Positions 15,537 to 23,047 of a DNA stretch of 64,000 bases are shown here, one piece after another; positions within the stretch are counted from its first letter, which is position 1; every line of letters starts with the position of its first letter. The stretch is from a virus. The stretch covers positions 1 to 64,000 of the IMG/VR virus record IMGVR_UViG_3300032050_000044; one strand, 5' to 3'. Made by a program: the position numbers and the translations under genes. The notes beneath the pieces are model-generated. The model was not told the origin of the DNA. It saw only the letters and a list, made by a program, of their open reading frames with translations, and searched no databases.

Positions 15537-15963
15537 CTAATATTTTTTTCATTTTCCATTCTCTTATAATATCTTTTTTATAACAACTAGAAAATGTATC
15601 ATCTATAATACTATCTATTTCAGAATTGAATTTATCTTTTAAATATTTATCTAAAATATCAACCCATTTATTTAAAAGTTCTATATCTTCCACAATATAG
15701 TTATTTCTTCTTTGTACTATAATACACTCATTTCTTAAATCAAAGTGAATTGTTAGTCCGTTATAACCACCAAAACCAAAAACTCCTTTCATTGAAGAAA
15801 AAGGACTTTGAGTATTTAAGTTATTTGTATCTTCTGGTTCTTGATCTGGGTGAAACTTGATGTAAAAGTTTTTATGTCCATATTTTTTATCAATTGTTAT
15901 CTCAACTCGTTCATCATCTTTTCTTTCAAAGAGAAATTCTATCAAATCACTAATCTTTTCCAT
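15514..15963 (-). CDS. Hypothetical protein ending in REWKMKKILDD
   Basis: 149 residues, start in VFGFGGYNGLTIHFDLRNEC-type beta segments and a helical C-terminus. Ends IIREWKMKKILDDRDESL, a copy of the C-terminal RDxKhxxIh motif. It overlaps the UvsY-like gene downstream by 23 nt and the upstream gene by 14 nt, so the three are coupled. No family is recognised. Confidence 0.55.
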   Translation of the reverse strand: MEKISDLIEFLFERKDDERVEITIDKKYGHKNFYIKFHPDQEPEDTNNLNTQSPFSSMKGVFGFGGYNGLTIHFDLRNECIIVQRRNNYIVEDIELLNKWVDILDKYLKDKFNSEIDSIIDDTFSSCYKKDIIREWKMKKILDDRDESL

Positions 15964-16195
15964 CTTTTAATAATTTATTTAATTTAAAATCTCTAACATA
16001 TTCTCTAAGATCTAAATCGGTTGGTGTTTTAAACTCAATTGAATTGAGTATTATATTCATAGACTCAGATATTTTATCAATTTCTTCCATTATATCATAT
16101 TTAAATGATTCTGTTGATTTTGATAGCTCGTAAAATTGAATATATCTTTCTAAAAGATACTCAATATATATTTTTATTTCTTCAGTTTTATCCAT
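15950..16195 (-). CDS. Small helical protein ending in RDFKLNKLL
   Basis: About 81 residues, probably all helical, ending YVRDFKLNKLLKDGKD, again the shared C-terminal motif. I chose the ATG at 16195 (MDKTEEIKIY) instead of an in-frame ATG at 16252, because codons between 16239 and 16252 would lie inside the upstream terminator hairpin. It is the first gene of the leftward unit with 15514 and the UvsY-like gene. Confidence 0.5.
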   Translation of the reverse strand: MDKTEEIKIYIEYLLERYIQFYELSKSTESFKYDIMEEIDKISESMNIILNSIEFKTPTDLDLREYVRDFKLNKLLKDGKD

Positions 16196-16237
16196 AAGTA
16201 TTTTATATGGATGTTTGTCAAATGTTTTTTGTGATAA

Positions 16238-16268
16238 TAAAAAAACCCTCATTTCGAGGGTTTTTATT
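16238..16268. terminator. Hairpin terminator
   Basis: Stem ACCCTC / GAGGGT with loop ATTTC, flanked by an A-run on the left and T5 on the right. It closes the leftward 16267-16869 gene. Confidence 0.8.
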
Positions 16269-16869
16269 ATTTAATATCTGTTGATTCGATTAGTGTGTAT
16301 GAGAACTTATTCCCATGTATTTTAGACGCTTTTTTACAGATAGACATAAATACGTCAAAATCTTTAACTCTCTTAAATACTTGACATCCTTCTGACCAAT
16401 TTTCTACCCAAGTTGAGTCTAATCCTGATTTGTGAATATTTATTCCGAAAATTCCTTCATCTACAACCTTTTCTTCAAAAATAAGATCTTTATTAGCATC
16501 TCTCCAAACTTTAACATTTCCATTTCTTTGACATAATGCATCATATTTACCTTGGTGTTTTGCAATTGACCAAACACTTCTATATTGATTAGGAATAAGT
16601 CTAGCAACACCTTTTTTATTATGAAATTGTTGAACTCCTTTTTTACCTGGATCTGTTGTTGCATTCCAAATGAAAAATTTCCAAACTCCATTTTCTTTGT
16701 ATGAAATTGTAAGAAAATCATCAAATACATTTGTTACTTTATCAGCTACTGAAGGTGCGTTGTTTCTAACACCAACTATATTCACATCAAATCCTTTGTT
16801 TGAACTATCTTCAAACCAAACATATCCTTTTGCTTTTACAGCTGCTTCTATTTGTTCTCTTGTGTACAT
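16267..16869 (-). CDS. Putative L,D-transpeptidase-like cell-wall protein
   Basis: 200 residues. The N-terminus MYTREQIEAAVKAKGYVWFE is a small helical module seen at the front of cell-wall-active proteins. Near the C-terminus GINIHKSG...NWSEGCQVF gives His, then S-x-G-C, the catalytic arrangement of L,D-transpeptidase (YkuD-like) enzymes, followed by a DFDVFM segment. Such a domain could modify or cleave host peptidoglycan. No signal peptide is visible. It is the main candidate, besides the GH19 enzyme at 21051, for wall remodelling or lysis. The family call is tentative. Confidence 0.5.
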   Translation of the reverse strand: MYTREQIEAAVKAKGYVWFEDSSNKGFDVNIVGVRNNAPSVADKVTNVFDDFLTISYKENGVWKFFIWNATTDPGKKGVQQFHNKKGVARLIPNQYRSVWSIAKHQGKYDALCQRNGNVKVWRDANKDLIFEEKVVDEGIFGINIHKSGLDSTWVENWSEGCQVFKRVKDFDVFMSICKKASKIHGNKFSYTLIESTDIK

Positions 16870-16884
16870 ATTTTAAATTATTTT

Positions 16885-17457
16885 TTACATTGGTGGTTCA
16901 CCTTGTGTAGTCCAATCACCTCTAAAATTTTTAGCCGTTCTATCATGAACTGTGTGTGATGATTCTGGTCCACCTAATAATGGTTTTTCCTCAGCAGATT
17001 TTGGTGACTCATGTCCAGCTAAAAAATTGAAAACTTCTTCAACATCATCTTTGGAAGTTGCGATGTGATCTAAAGCCCAGTTATGTTCAGAAAGAATTGC
17101 GTCTAATTCTGTTTCATCCATTTCTAACATCTCATCAACCAATCTTTTGATTGTTTGAAGATTTCCAAAGAACATATAGTTATTAGTTTCTTTATGTTCT
17201 TTAAGACTTCTTAAAGTTTTAGCTAATTCTAATCTTCTTTTTTTAGTAGCATCCTTTTTACCAAGTTGTGTACCTGGTTTTTCTTTATCTTTATCCTTAG
17301 CTTTAAGCTTTTTCAATTCTGAATCAATTTCAGATTTAGTCAATTTATCATCTTCTCCTTTACCTAAAGATTTTTTTAAAGCTCCTGGATTTTTAATCGC
17401 ATCTTTAATCCATTTTTTCTCTTCGTTGAATGAATCAAAACTCTTAATATTACCCAT
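16885..17457 (-). CDS. Putative head-packaged protein with KWI-AIKNPGAL module
   Basis: 190 residues. Starts MGNIKSFDSFNEEKKW, a good targeting-like peptide (SFNE then Glu). Residues about 15-85 hold KWIKDAIKNPGALKKSLGKG followed by a Lys-rich part and KKRRLELAKTLRSL, a small module recurrent in proteins of large dsDNA viruses. Residues about 92-147 (NNYMFFGNLQTIKRLVDEML, then WALDHIATSKDDVEEVFNF) form a second domain known from T4-like phages. The two-domain build fits a virion-internal protein. A TTAATATATA element lies 20 nt upstream. Confidence 0.6.
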   Translation of the reverse strand: MGNIKSFDSFNEEKKWIKDAIKNPGALKKSLGKGEDDKLTKSEIDSELKKLKAKDKDKEKPGTQLGKKDATKKRRLELAKTLRSLKEHKETNNYMFFGNLQTIKRLVDEMLEMDETELDAILSEHNWALDHIATSKDDVEEVFNFLAGHESPKSAEEKPLLGGPESSHTVHDRTAKNFRGDWTTQGEPPM

Positions 17458-17486
17458 ATTTTATTTTATTTTTTTTATATATTAAT

Positions 17487-17516
17487 TTTGATATTTAAAA
17501 AAATGTATTATATTTG
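17487..17516 (+). promoter_or_regulatory. Host-type promoter, TTTG-N18-TATATTTG
   Basis: TTTG (17487-17490), 18-nt spacer, TATATTTG (17509-17516). It matches the Bacteroidota -33/-7 consensus and stands 25 nt before the ATG at 17542. Likely recognised by unmodified host RNA polymerase, hence early expression. Confidence 0.55.
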
Positions 17517-17541
17517 TAAAACATCTTCTAAAAACAAAGTT

Positions 17542-17931
17542 ATGAACGTATATAAAATCAACACCGGTTTAACACAAGATCAAATTGATAAATTAAATGA
17601 TTCTTTAGATAGTTCTGATATGACATTAATTGAAACTTTGGAAGACCAAGTTTTAAACGTGGATGTTGTAGAAAATGGTTTAGTTTCATCTTACATGATT
17701 TGTAGTGAAAGAGTTTTGGAGGCAGTTTGTTCTTTGTTTTATAAATATGAAGTGAAATTTAAAGTACAAGATATTACAAAGTTGTTTTTATATGGTCAAG
17801 TTAGTATTGAAGATGATGATTTTCAAAAATACTTAACAGAAAATTTAGATATCGATACTATCCTAGATAAAATTAATGAAGTTGGAATTAACTCTTTATC
17901 TTCTTTAGATAAAGAAATTTTATCAAAATAA
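17542..17931 (+). CDS. Hypothetical early protein with C-terminal DKIxxxGxxSL module
   Basis: About 129 residues from ATG 17542 (MNVYKINTG); an upstream in-frame ATG at 17488 would place the promoter inside the gene and is rejected. The N-terminal 95 residues form an alpha/beta domain (LTQDQIDKLNDSL, CSERVLEAVCSLF). The C-terminus TILDKINEVGINSLSSLDKE is the short Bacteroidota-type helical module shared with 3059, 23948 and 28495. The host-type promoter predicts early expression. Role unknown. Confidence 0.6.
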   Translation: MNVYKINTGLTQDQIDKLNDSLDSSDMTLIETLEDQVLNVDVVENGLVSSYMICSERVLEAVCSLFYKYEVKFKVQDITKLFLYGQVSIEDDDFQKYLTENLDIDTILDKINEVGINSLSSLDKEILSK

Positions 17932-17962
17932 AAAAGAGATACAATTTGTATCTCTTTTTTAA
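17928..17962. terminator. Bidirectional hairpin terminator
   Basis: Long stem AAAAAGAGATACAA / TTGTATCTCTTTTT. It overlaps the stop of 17542-17931 and faces the convergent gene at 17977. Confidence 0.8.
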
Positions 17963-17976
17963 TGTTTTTTCAGTTT

Positions 17977-18303
17977 CTAGCTTCCAGAACCAAATGTGTG
18001 TCCGCTCATCCCAGCAGAACCCCATTTAATTGAACTTTCTGGTCTATAAGCTAAATCAGCTGGAAATTTTCTTGAAGATAAACCAGGTAATCCTTTATAT
18101 CCATCAGCTTTAGCATCAGCCCAAAATTTATCTAAAACTTCTGGTGTTGGTTTATTAACAGCGCCTTTTCTTGACCATGCTTTTAACATTTTATCTAACT
18201 CACCTTGAAGTTTAGCTTTTTTAGATTCTTCTCTTTCTCCTTTTGAAAGTCCAAAAATCTCTTCGTTCACTGAATAATTTTCAAATGTTTTTAAATGTTT
18301 CAT
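17977..18303 (-). CDS. Small putative head-packaged protein
   Basis: 108 residues. MKHLKTFENYSVNEEIFG is an excellent match to the shared N-terminal peptide (SVNE then Glu). The rest is basic and helical to residue about 60, then Gly/Ser/Pro-rich, ending SGHTFGSGS. No domain is recognised. It is transcribed leftwards from a TTAATATATA element at about 18331-18343. Confidence 0.6.
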   Translation of the reverse strand: MKHLKTFENYSVNEEIFGLSKGEREESKKAKLQGELDKMLKAWSRKGAVNKPTPEVLDKFWADAKADGYKGLPGLSSRKFPADLAYRPESSIKWGSAGMSGHTFGSGS

Positions 18304-18357
18304 TTTTATTATTAGTTTTTTTTTTATTATTTATATATTAATATAAAAAAATCATTT

Positions 18358-19260
18358 TTATAACTTTTTATCAAATAAATAAAGATCATAAATTGAATTT
18401 CCTTTTACGTTTTTAATACTTTTTAAAACTTGTCCTGTTATAGAGTCCATTACTTTAAAATTACCTAACTCTTCACCTTTATCAGTTTTAACTTTAACAG
18501 TGTTTCCTGGTTGACCCATAGCACCTAAAACAGCAATAAACTTATTCCCATAGATACTTTTTAGGAACGATAATCTAAGAGTTGATTGATCTTTTGTATT
18601 CTTGATATATTCATTTTCCATTGCTTTAGTTAAATCTAATTGAGTATCTGTATTCTTTACTATAATAGACGCAAAAGTTCTTTCTGGTGTACCCAAGCTC
18701 ACTTCCTCTCTGTTTACAATTTTGTTTTGGTTAACAAGATTTTGTTGGTTTCTTCTAATTTCATTAAAGTCAGCTCTTGCTATAATACCACCTCTCATTC
18801 CTTTATCGTACATATTATAACCAGCTGGTGCTAATCTATAAAATGAACCTGTAAAAGTCATTGACAAAATTCTATCTGTTCTAAAAAGTCTCCAAATTTT
18901 ATTTATATGTCTATTATTTGAAACAGACCATCCATTTAAATGCCATGCTCTTAATAATGTTTTTCCTTTTGACGAACGACCTAAAACCATTCCATATATA
19001 ACTCTCTCATGGCCGGCGAAATGTGTATCTTCTTCACCTTTATAGTTTATTAAAAATATCATACCATATTTAATAGCTTTTATCATAACATCATCTGAGT
19101 ATTTAATAGGCTCATTAATAGGTATATTAGCTATATCTTTAACATTCTTTAGTGAAAATCTAGGAATGAATTCATTATCCTCAATAAGATTGTAATTTTC
19201 CCTAACTACAAATTCTACTGGTTTCAAGTTGAAGAAGTCTCTAGTTTGTTTTAAATTCAT
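18358..19260 (-). CDS. Hypothetical virion-type protein with WYL/SH3-like core
   Basis: 300 residues. The central region YGMIFLINYKGEED, HERVIYGMVLGRSSKGKTLL and WRLFRTDRILSM follows the order of a WYL-like beta-barrel domain (strands ending in an FRxDRI element). The C-terminal part has ADFNEIRRNQQNL and a beta-rich end. Phage proteins of this type are usually annotated as structural or unknown; no enzymatic motif is visible. Its first 20 nt are overlapped by the end of the GIY-YIG gene upstream, which supplies its translation context. Confidence 0.5.
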   Translation of the reverse strand: MNLKQTRDFFNLKPVEFVVRENYNLIEDNEFIPRFSLKNVKDIANIPINEPIKYSDDVMIKAIKYGMIFLINYKGEEDTHFAGHERVIYGMVLGRSSKGKTLLRAWHLNGWSVSNNRHINKIWRLFRTDRILSMTFTGSFYRLAPAGYNMYDKGMRGGIIARADFNEIRRNQQNLVNQNKIVNREEVSLGTPERTFASIIVKNTDTQLDLTKAMENEYIKNTKDQSTLRLSFLKSIYGNKFIAVLGAMGQPGNTVKVKTDKGEELGNFKVMDSITGQVLKSIKNVKGNSIYDLYLFDKKL

Positions 19261-20185
19261 AATATTTATATATTTTATTATCGGTGTTATTTATATACTT
19301 CATTAAATTTGTTATTCTGATTTTTTTTTCTTTTAATACGTGTAATAGATTTTTGTAAATTATACCGTCTATATTTATTTTTTTATTCAAAAGTTTTAAA
19401 TATTCTCCAAAATTATCTTCTATCTTTTTTGTATATTCATTTATGTTAGTATGATTTTTATATCTATAAAGAAATCCACCTGTATGAAATCTATCTCCCA
19501 TGCAAACTGAGTTTATCCTAGATAGTGTGGTTTTATTGTCAATTGCAGCATCTGTAACCGATTTATATTCTTTCATATTATTGTTATAATCTATTCTTAT
19601 AACTGGGTATTCCTTCTTATCTCTTTTTCTCTTTTCAAAAGCATCTCCTTTATATAAAAAAATAAAATTACTTTTATGTAACTTTATTCTACCTGAACAT
19701 ATTTGACTAATTGTTTGTGGTTGTATATTATTTCTTTCACCAGCTTCACCAACTGATTTATATTCTTCAATATAATTACCATCTAAATCATATTTAACAA
19801 CTGGTTTATATAATTTTTCTAAATAGTCTTCTTGATGTTTATAACCAATATATGTTTCACCACCAGGTGAATAATTTGTTAGAGGTCCTTCATTTTTACA
19901 AAGCCTACCTATTAATTTTATTAATTCCTTTTCTATTTTTAAAGACTCTTCATTACTTATATTATCTATTATTTTAAGTAATATAGGATCATGTCCAGAT
20001 GTTCTAATACTTTTAATCTTATTTAATTTTATAGGGTTTCTATTTTCATTTTTAAGGTGTCTAAGTATTCTTGATTTTGTTCCCTTTCCTATGTAAAATG
20101 GCTCATGATCAAATTTATAATCATCATATTCATATTTTCCTGGTTTTCTTGGATCTAAATAAGCATATACATAATAAACATTCAT
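19241..20185 (-). CDS. GIY-YIG homing endonuclease with NUMOD1-like repeats
   Basis: 314 residues. The N-terminal GIY-YIG domain reads YYVYAYLDP ... FYIGKGTKSRILRH, with a Glu-containing helix (IEKELIKLIGR) and NYSPGGE at its end. Two NUMOD1-like DNA-binding repeats follow: YDLDGNYIEEYKSVGEAGE and IDYNNNMKEYKSVTDAA. It is a free-standing mobile endonuclease. Its last codons run 20 nt into the start of 18358-19260, where that gene's own sequence supplies the stop, a sign of insertion just before that gene's start codon. Confidence 0.85.
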   Translation of the reverse strand: MNVYYVYAYLDPRKPGKYEYDDYKFDHEPFYIGKGTKSRILRHLKNENRNPIKLNKIKSIRTSGHDPILLKIIDNISNEESLKIEKELIKLIGRLCKNEGPLTNYSPGGETYIGYKHQEDYLEKLYKPVVKYDLDGNYIEEYKSVGEAGERNNIQPQTISQICSGRIKLHKSNFIFLYKGDAFEKRKRDKKEYPVIRIDYNNNMKEYKSVTDAAIDNKTTLSRINSVCMGDRFHTGGFLYRYKNHTNINEYTKKIEDNFGEYLKLLNKKINIDGIIYKNLLHVLKEKKIRITNLMKYINNTDNKIYKYYEFKTN

Positions 20186-20186
20186 A

Positions 20187-20201
20187 ATGTATATATTAAA
20201 T
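20187..20201 (-). promoter_or_regulatory. TTTAATATATACATT element abutting the ATG of the GIY-YIG gene
   Basis: The minus strand reads TTTAATATATACATT immediately before ATG 20185, the same string as at 12534-12549. It gives the endonuclease its own promoter-like element. Confidence 0.45.
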
Positions 20202-20247
20202 AATGATTTTATATTTTAATATATATAACAAAAAATAGCCTATAATT

Positions 20248-20973
20248 ATGTCTATAAATAATAGAGAAGATGCTAATAAATATTATCAACAAATAAATGA
20301 GTTGATTGATGATTACATGGATAAGTGGAAGATAAGACCTTCTAACTTAAAAAGATATTTACAACCCGGTTCAGAAAGATTTACAAAATTTCTACACAGA
20401 AATAACTTAAAAGAAGTAAATGGTATTGATAGAGTTTTATCAGATGTTATTGAAGATCGAGTAAATATGGAATCAGATGGTGTTTTAACATTTGAAAGTT
20501 TCAAATATTTTGAATCTAATGAGTTTAAAACAGCTAGTTTAAAGGAATGCTTATACAAGGGTATTGAGAAGGCTGATATCAACTTAGAAAAGACTTTAGC
20601 TGATGTTTTTGATACAAATTTGGGTTCAATTGATGTTGTTGATTCTGATAAACATATTTTCAAAATAAATGATTGGAATAATAGTGATGTGAATGTTCTT
20701 ATTTACTCAAAAGAAGATTTAGATATCATTAAAAATAATATGGTTGATTTCTTATTTGAAGAACTTAAAACTAAAAATATTTTATTAGGTGGACTTGTTG
20801 AACTTTCTTTGAGTAGTATTACTAGTGATGTTGGTTATATAAGATTTGAAATCGGTAAGCAATTAAAATTAGTAGAAGCTATTGATTTTCTATTAGAAAT
20901 GGAACATTATGAATCATTTAATGGATATGAAATCTGGATTGAGAAAAAGGCAACTTTAGAAGATTATCAATAA
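20248..20973 (+). CDS. Hypothetical protein, 241 aa
   Basis: Begins with a helical domain (KYYQQINELIDDYMDKWKI, RPSNLKRYL, RFTKFLHRNNL) and has an internal LTFESFKYFESNE at about residues 80-92, which resembles the shared targeting-like peptide but is not N-terminal. The C-terminal half is alpha/beta. No family is recognised. Transcribed from a TTTTAATATATA element (20214-20225). It precedes the endolysin gene by 77 nt. Confidence 0.55.
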   Translation: MSINNREDANKYYQQINELIDDYMDKWKIRPSNLKRYLQPGSERFTKFLHRNNLKEVNGIDRVLSDVIEDRVNMESDGVLTFESFKYFESNEFKTASLKECLYKGIEKADINLEKTLADVFDTNLGSIDVVDSDKHIFKINDWNNSDVNVLIYSKEDLDIIKNNMVDFLFEELKTKNILLGGLVELSLSSITSDVGYIRFEIGKQLKLVEAIDFLLEMEHYESFNGYEIWIEKKATLEDYQ

Positions 20974-21050
20974 AAACATGTAACATCATGATATATAATA
21001 ACTATAATTTGGTTTTTTACTTGAATATATAAGAAAATTAATTAATTATT

Positions 21051-21770
21051 ATGTTACTTAAATTAGGTTCAAATGGTGAAGATGTTAAAAAACTTCAAAC
21101 AAAATTAGGTTTAAAACCTGATGGAGACTTTGGTAAAAATACCGAAACTGCTGTTAAGAAATGGCAAAAAGATAATGGTCTTAAAGATGATGGTGTTGTA
21201 GGTGATGTAACTTGGAGTAAATTATTTCCAACTACTCAAACTTCCACTGTTACTCATCCTGTATTAAAGTTAGAAAAATTAAAAGGTATTATTCCTGATA
21301 ATGTAATTTCTCAGATACCAGATACTGCTGCTAGATTTAATATAACTACAAATTTAAGATTAGCTCATTTTCTTTCACAATGTGCTCATGAGAGTGGTAA
21401 TTTTAAATGGGTTGTGGAGTTTGCTTCAGGGAAGGCATATGAAGGAAGAAAAGATTTGGGTAATACTCAACCAGGTGATGGTGTTAAATTTAAAGGAAGA
21501 GGATATATACAATTAACGGGTAGAGCAAATTATGATAAGTTTTCTAAGTTTGTTAATGAAGATTGTGTTTCTAATCCTGATTTAGTATCTACTAAATATC
21601 CTATGCTTTCAGCAGCTTATTTCTTTGATAAAAATAATCTATGGAAAATATGTGATTTAGGTTCAACTGATGATGTTGTTGAAAAGGTTAGTAGAAGAGT
21701 TAACGGAGGTCTGAATGGTTATATTGATAGGTTAGAAAAGTTCATTAATATTTGGAATGTCTTGAAGTAG
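21051..21770 (+). CDS. Endolysin: peptidoglycan-binding domain plus GH19 chitinase-like lysozyme
   Basis: 239 residues. Residues 1-58 are a PG_binding_1 repeat domain (LKLGSNGEDVKKLQTKLGL, DGDFGKNTETAVKKWQK, DGVVGDVTWSKLF). Residues 70-239 are GH19-type: LAHFLSQCAHESGNF with catalytic Glu114, then KFKGRGYIQLTGRANY and AAYFFDKNNLW. GH19 endolysins cleave the glycan strands of peptidoglycan. There is no signal peptide, so release probably needs a holin. A TTGAATATATAAG element lies about 20 nt upstream. Confidence 0.92.
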   Translation: MLLKLGSNGEDVKKLQTKLGLKPDGDFGKNTETAVKKWQKDNGLKDDGVVGDVTWSKLFPTTQTSTVTHPVLKLEKLKGIIPDNVISQIPDTAARFNITTNLRLAHFLSQCAHESGNFKWVVEFASGKAYEGRKDLGNTQPGDGVKFKGRGYIQLTGRANYDKFSKFVNEDCVSNPDLVSTKYPMLSAAYFFDKNNLWKICDLGSTDDVVEKVSRRVNGGLNGYIDRLEKFINIWNVLK

Positions 21771-21803
21771 TCTATCTAAAAGTCCAAAAAAAGGTTATTC
21801 ACA

Positions 21804-21818
21804 TTTAATATATAATAT
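21804..21818 (+). promoter_or_regulatory. TTTAATATATAATAT element abutting HNH gene start
   Basis: Precedes ATG 21819 directly; member of the recurrent TTAATATATA family. Confidence 0.45.
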
Positions 21819-22568
21819 ATGGATAAAAGAAGTGAACAGTTGGAAAAAATAATTGATATTTTTAGATTGAAGGGTTTTAGTAAAAGTGATTTTAATGACT
21901 ATGAAAATACAAAATCTTATATATCTTTCATTTGTGATAATGGACATGAGTGTTTAACACAAGCTAGAAATATACTATATAGTAATGTTGGTTGTAAAAC
22001 ATGTCAATATGAAAAAAGAAAATCTATTTTAAATATAGATCTAAAAGATACTGAATTTAAAATATGTAATTCTTGTTTTGAAAATAAAAGTAGATCTTGT
22101 TATGGTAAATTAAAAAGTAGCGAGGATGGTCTAAGAAATACTTGTAAATTATGTAGAAGAAAAAAAACACTATCAGAAGATATAGATGTAAAAAAAGTAA
22201 GAGAAGAGAGATCACTAAAATATTTTAGAGAAAAACCATTTCGTGTTTTAATTAGTAGATGTAAAAGTAATCATAATAAAAAAGGAATGATTGATTTTAA
22301 TATAACTGAAGATTATTTAAAGGATTTATATTATAAACAGAATTGTGAATGTTATTGGTCTGGTATAAAATTACCAATTGATAATATTGGATTAGGTGAT
22401 TTGAATTCAATTTCAATTGATAGGTTGGATTGTAACTTAGGGTATATTATAGGTAATGTAGTAATATCTAGTAAATTTTATAACATTGGTAGAGGTAATA
22501 TGGGAGCTGATGAATTTAAAAAATTTTTAATAGATAATGATATAAAAATATCACATAAATTAAAATAA
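21819..22568 (+). CDS. HNH homing endonuclease
   Basis: 249 residues. There are two zinc-finger-like parts: ICDNGHECLTQ...CKTCQ and CNSCFENKSRS...CKLCRR. The C-terminal nuclease domain has NCECYWSGIKLP, then SISIDRLDCNLGYIIGNVVI and NIGRG, the HNH layout in which an Asp replaces the first His. It is free-standing between the endolysin gene and a terminator. The nearest likely target site is the endolysin region or the intergenic region, since no coding gene is split. Confidence 0.8.
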   Translation: MDKRSEQLEKIIDIFRLKGFSKSDFNDYENTKSYISFICDNGHECLTQARNILYSNVGCKTCQYEKRKSILNIDLKDTEFKICNSCFENKSRSCYGKLKSSEDGLRNTCKLCRRKKTLSEDIDVKKVREERSLKYFREKPFRVLISRCKSNHNKKGMIDFNITEDYLKDLYYKQNCECYWSGIKLPIDNIGLGDLNSISIDRLDCNLGYIIGNVVISSKFYNIGRGNMGADEFKKFLIDNDIKISHKLK

Positions 22569-22600
22569 AAAAAACCCTACTTTAGAGTAGGGTTTTTAGT
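22566..22600. terminator. Bidirectional hairpin terminator
   Basis: Stem ACCCTACT / AGTAGGGT with loop TTAG, A8 to the left and T5 to the right. It ends the HNH gene and, on the minus strand, would end the candidate small RNA starting near 22692. Confidence 0.85.
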
Positions 22601-22692
22601 TTGGTTAAAACTACATAATCTTTGTAGTCATTTCCTTTAGTTATGAAAAATCTGAAAGAGTTAAAAAACATCCATTTTGTGTTTCATTTCTC
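22567..22692 (-). ncRNA. Candidate small RNA, about 125 nt
   Basis: A near-perfect host-type promoter (22698-22728, minus strand) points leftwards into a stretch with no ORF longer than 8 codons and ends at a strong terminator, the usual signature of a small RNA. A local hairpin CTACA / TGTAG lies near 22608-22626. Minute ORFs (MKHKMDVF, MTTKIM) exist but are unlikely genes. It is antisense to nothing except the last bases of the HNH gene. No homology is recognised. Confidence 0.45.
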
Positions 22693-22697
22693 TTATA

Positions 22698-22728
22698 CAA
22701 ATATACAAATAATATTTATATTACCAAA
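22698..22728 (-). promoter_or_regulatory. Host-type promoter, TTTG-N19-TATATTTG, with no downstream ORF
   Basis: The minus strand has TTTG (22728-22725), exactly 19 nt, then TATATTTG (22705-22698). This is the ideal Bacteroidota spacing. The predicted start is near 22692. Confidence 0.6.
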
Positions 22729-22732
22729 AAAA

Positions 22733-23047
22733 TTAATCAATTATTTTATTTATTTTCCAATCTCTTAAAAATGAGGTATAACAACTTAGAAAATCCTCAC
22801 TATTTCTAATCATAGAGATTAACTGTATTTGATAATCTAATGGATCTGAATTAAAGTTATATTTTACTTTTTTATCACCATATTCGAATATAACACATCT
22901 TTCTTCTATTTTTATGTGATTATATAAAAATGATGTTTTCTTCAGCATTTCTATCTCTTCTTTATTGTTGAAATTTTCATCCCAATCACCATTCATTATT
23001 TTATTGAGATTTTCTTTTATGTATATGTCGGTATCGTTTAGTATCAT
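22733..23047 (-). CDS. Small hypothetical protein ending in RDWKINKIID
   Basis: 104 residues. FNNKEEIEMLKKTSFLYNHI is helical and ERCVIFEYGDKKVKYNF is beta. The C-terminus SFLRDWKINKIID is the shared R-D-x-K motif. It overlaps the upstream gene by 4 nt (ATGA). It is the last gene of a leftward run of five from 25780. No family is recognised. Confidence 0.55.
   Translation of the reverse strand: MILNDTDIYIKENLNKIMNGDWDENFNNKEEIEMLKKTSFLYNHIKIEERCVIFEYGDKKVKYNFNSDPLDYQIQLISMIRNSEDFLSCYTSFLRDWKINKIID

Noticed and set aside
16196-16252. N-terminal extension of 15950 to ATG 16252
   Set aside because: The first codons would be inside the terminator hairpin; the ATG at 16195 gives a normal start.
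22600-22732. tRNA gene in the intergenic region
   Set aside because: No cloverleaf with a 7-bp acceptor stem and T-loop can be drawn; only a short hairpin is present.
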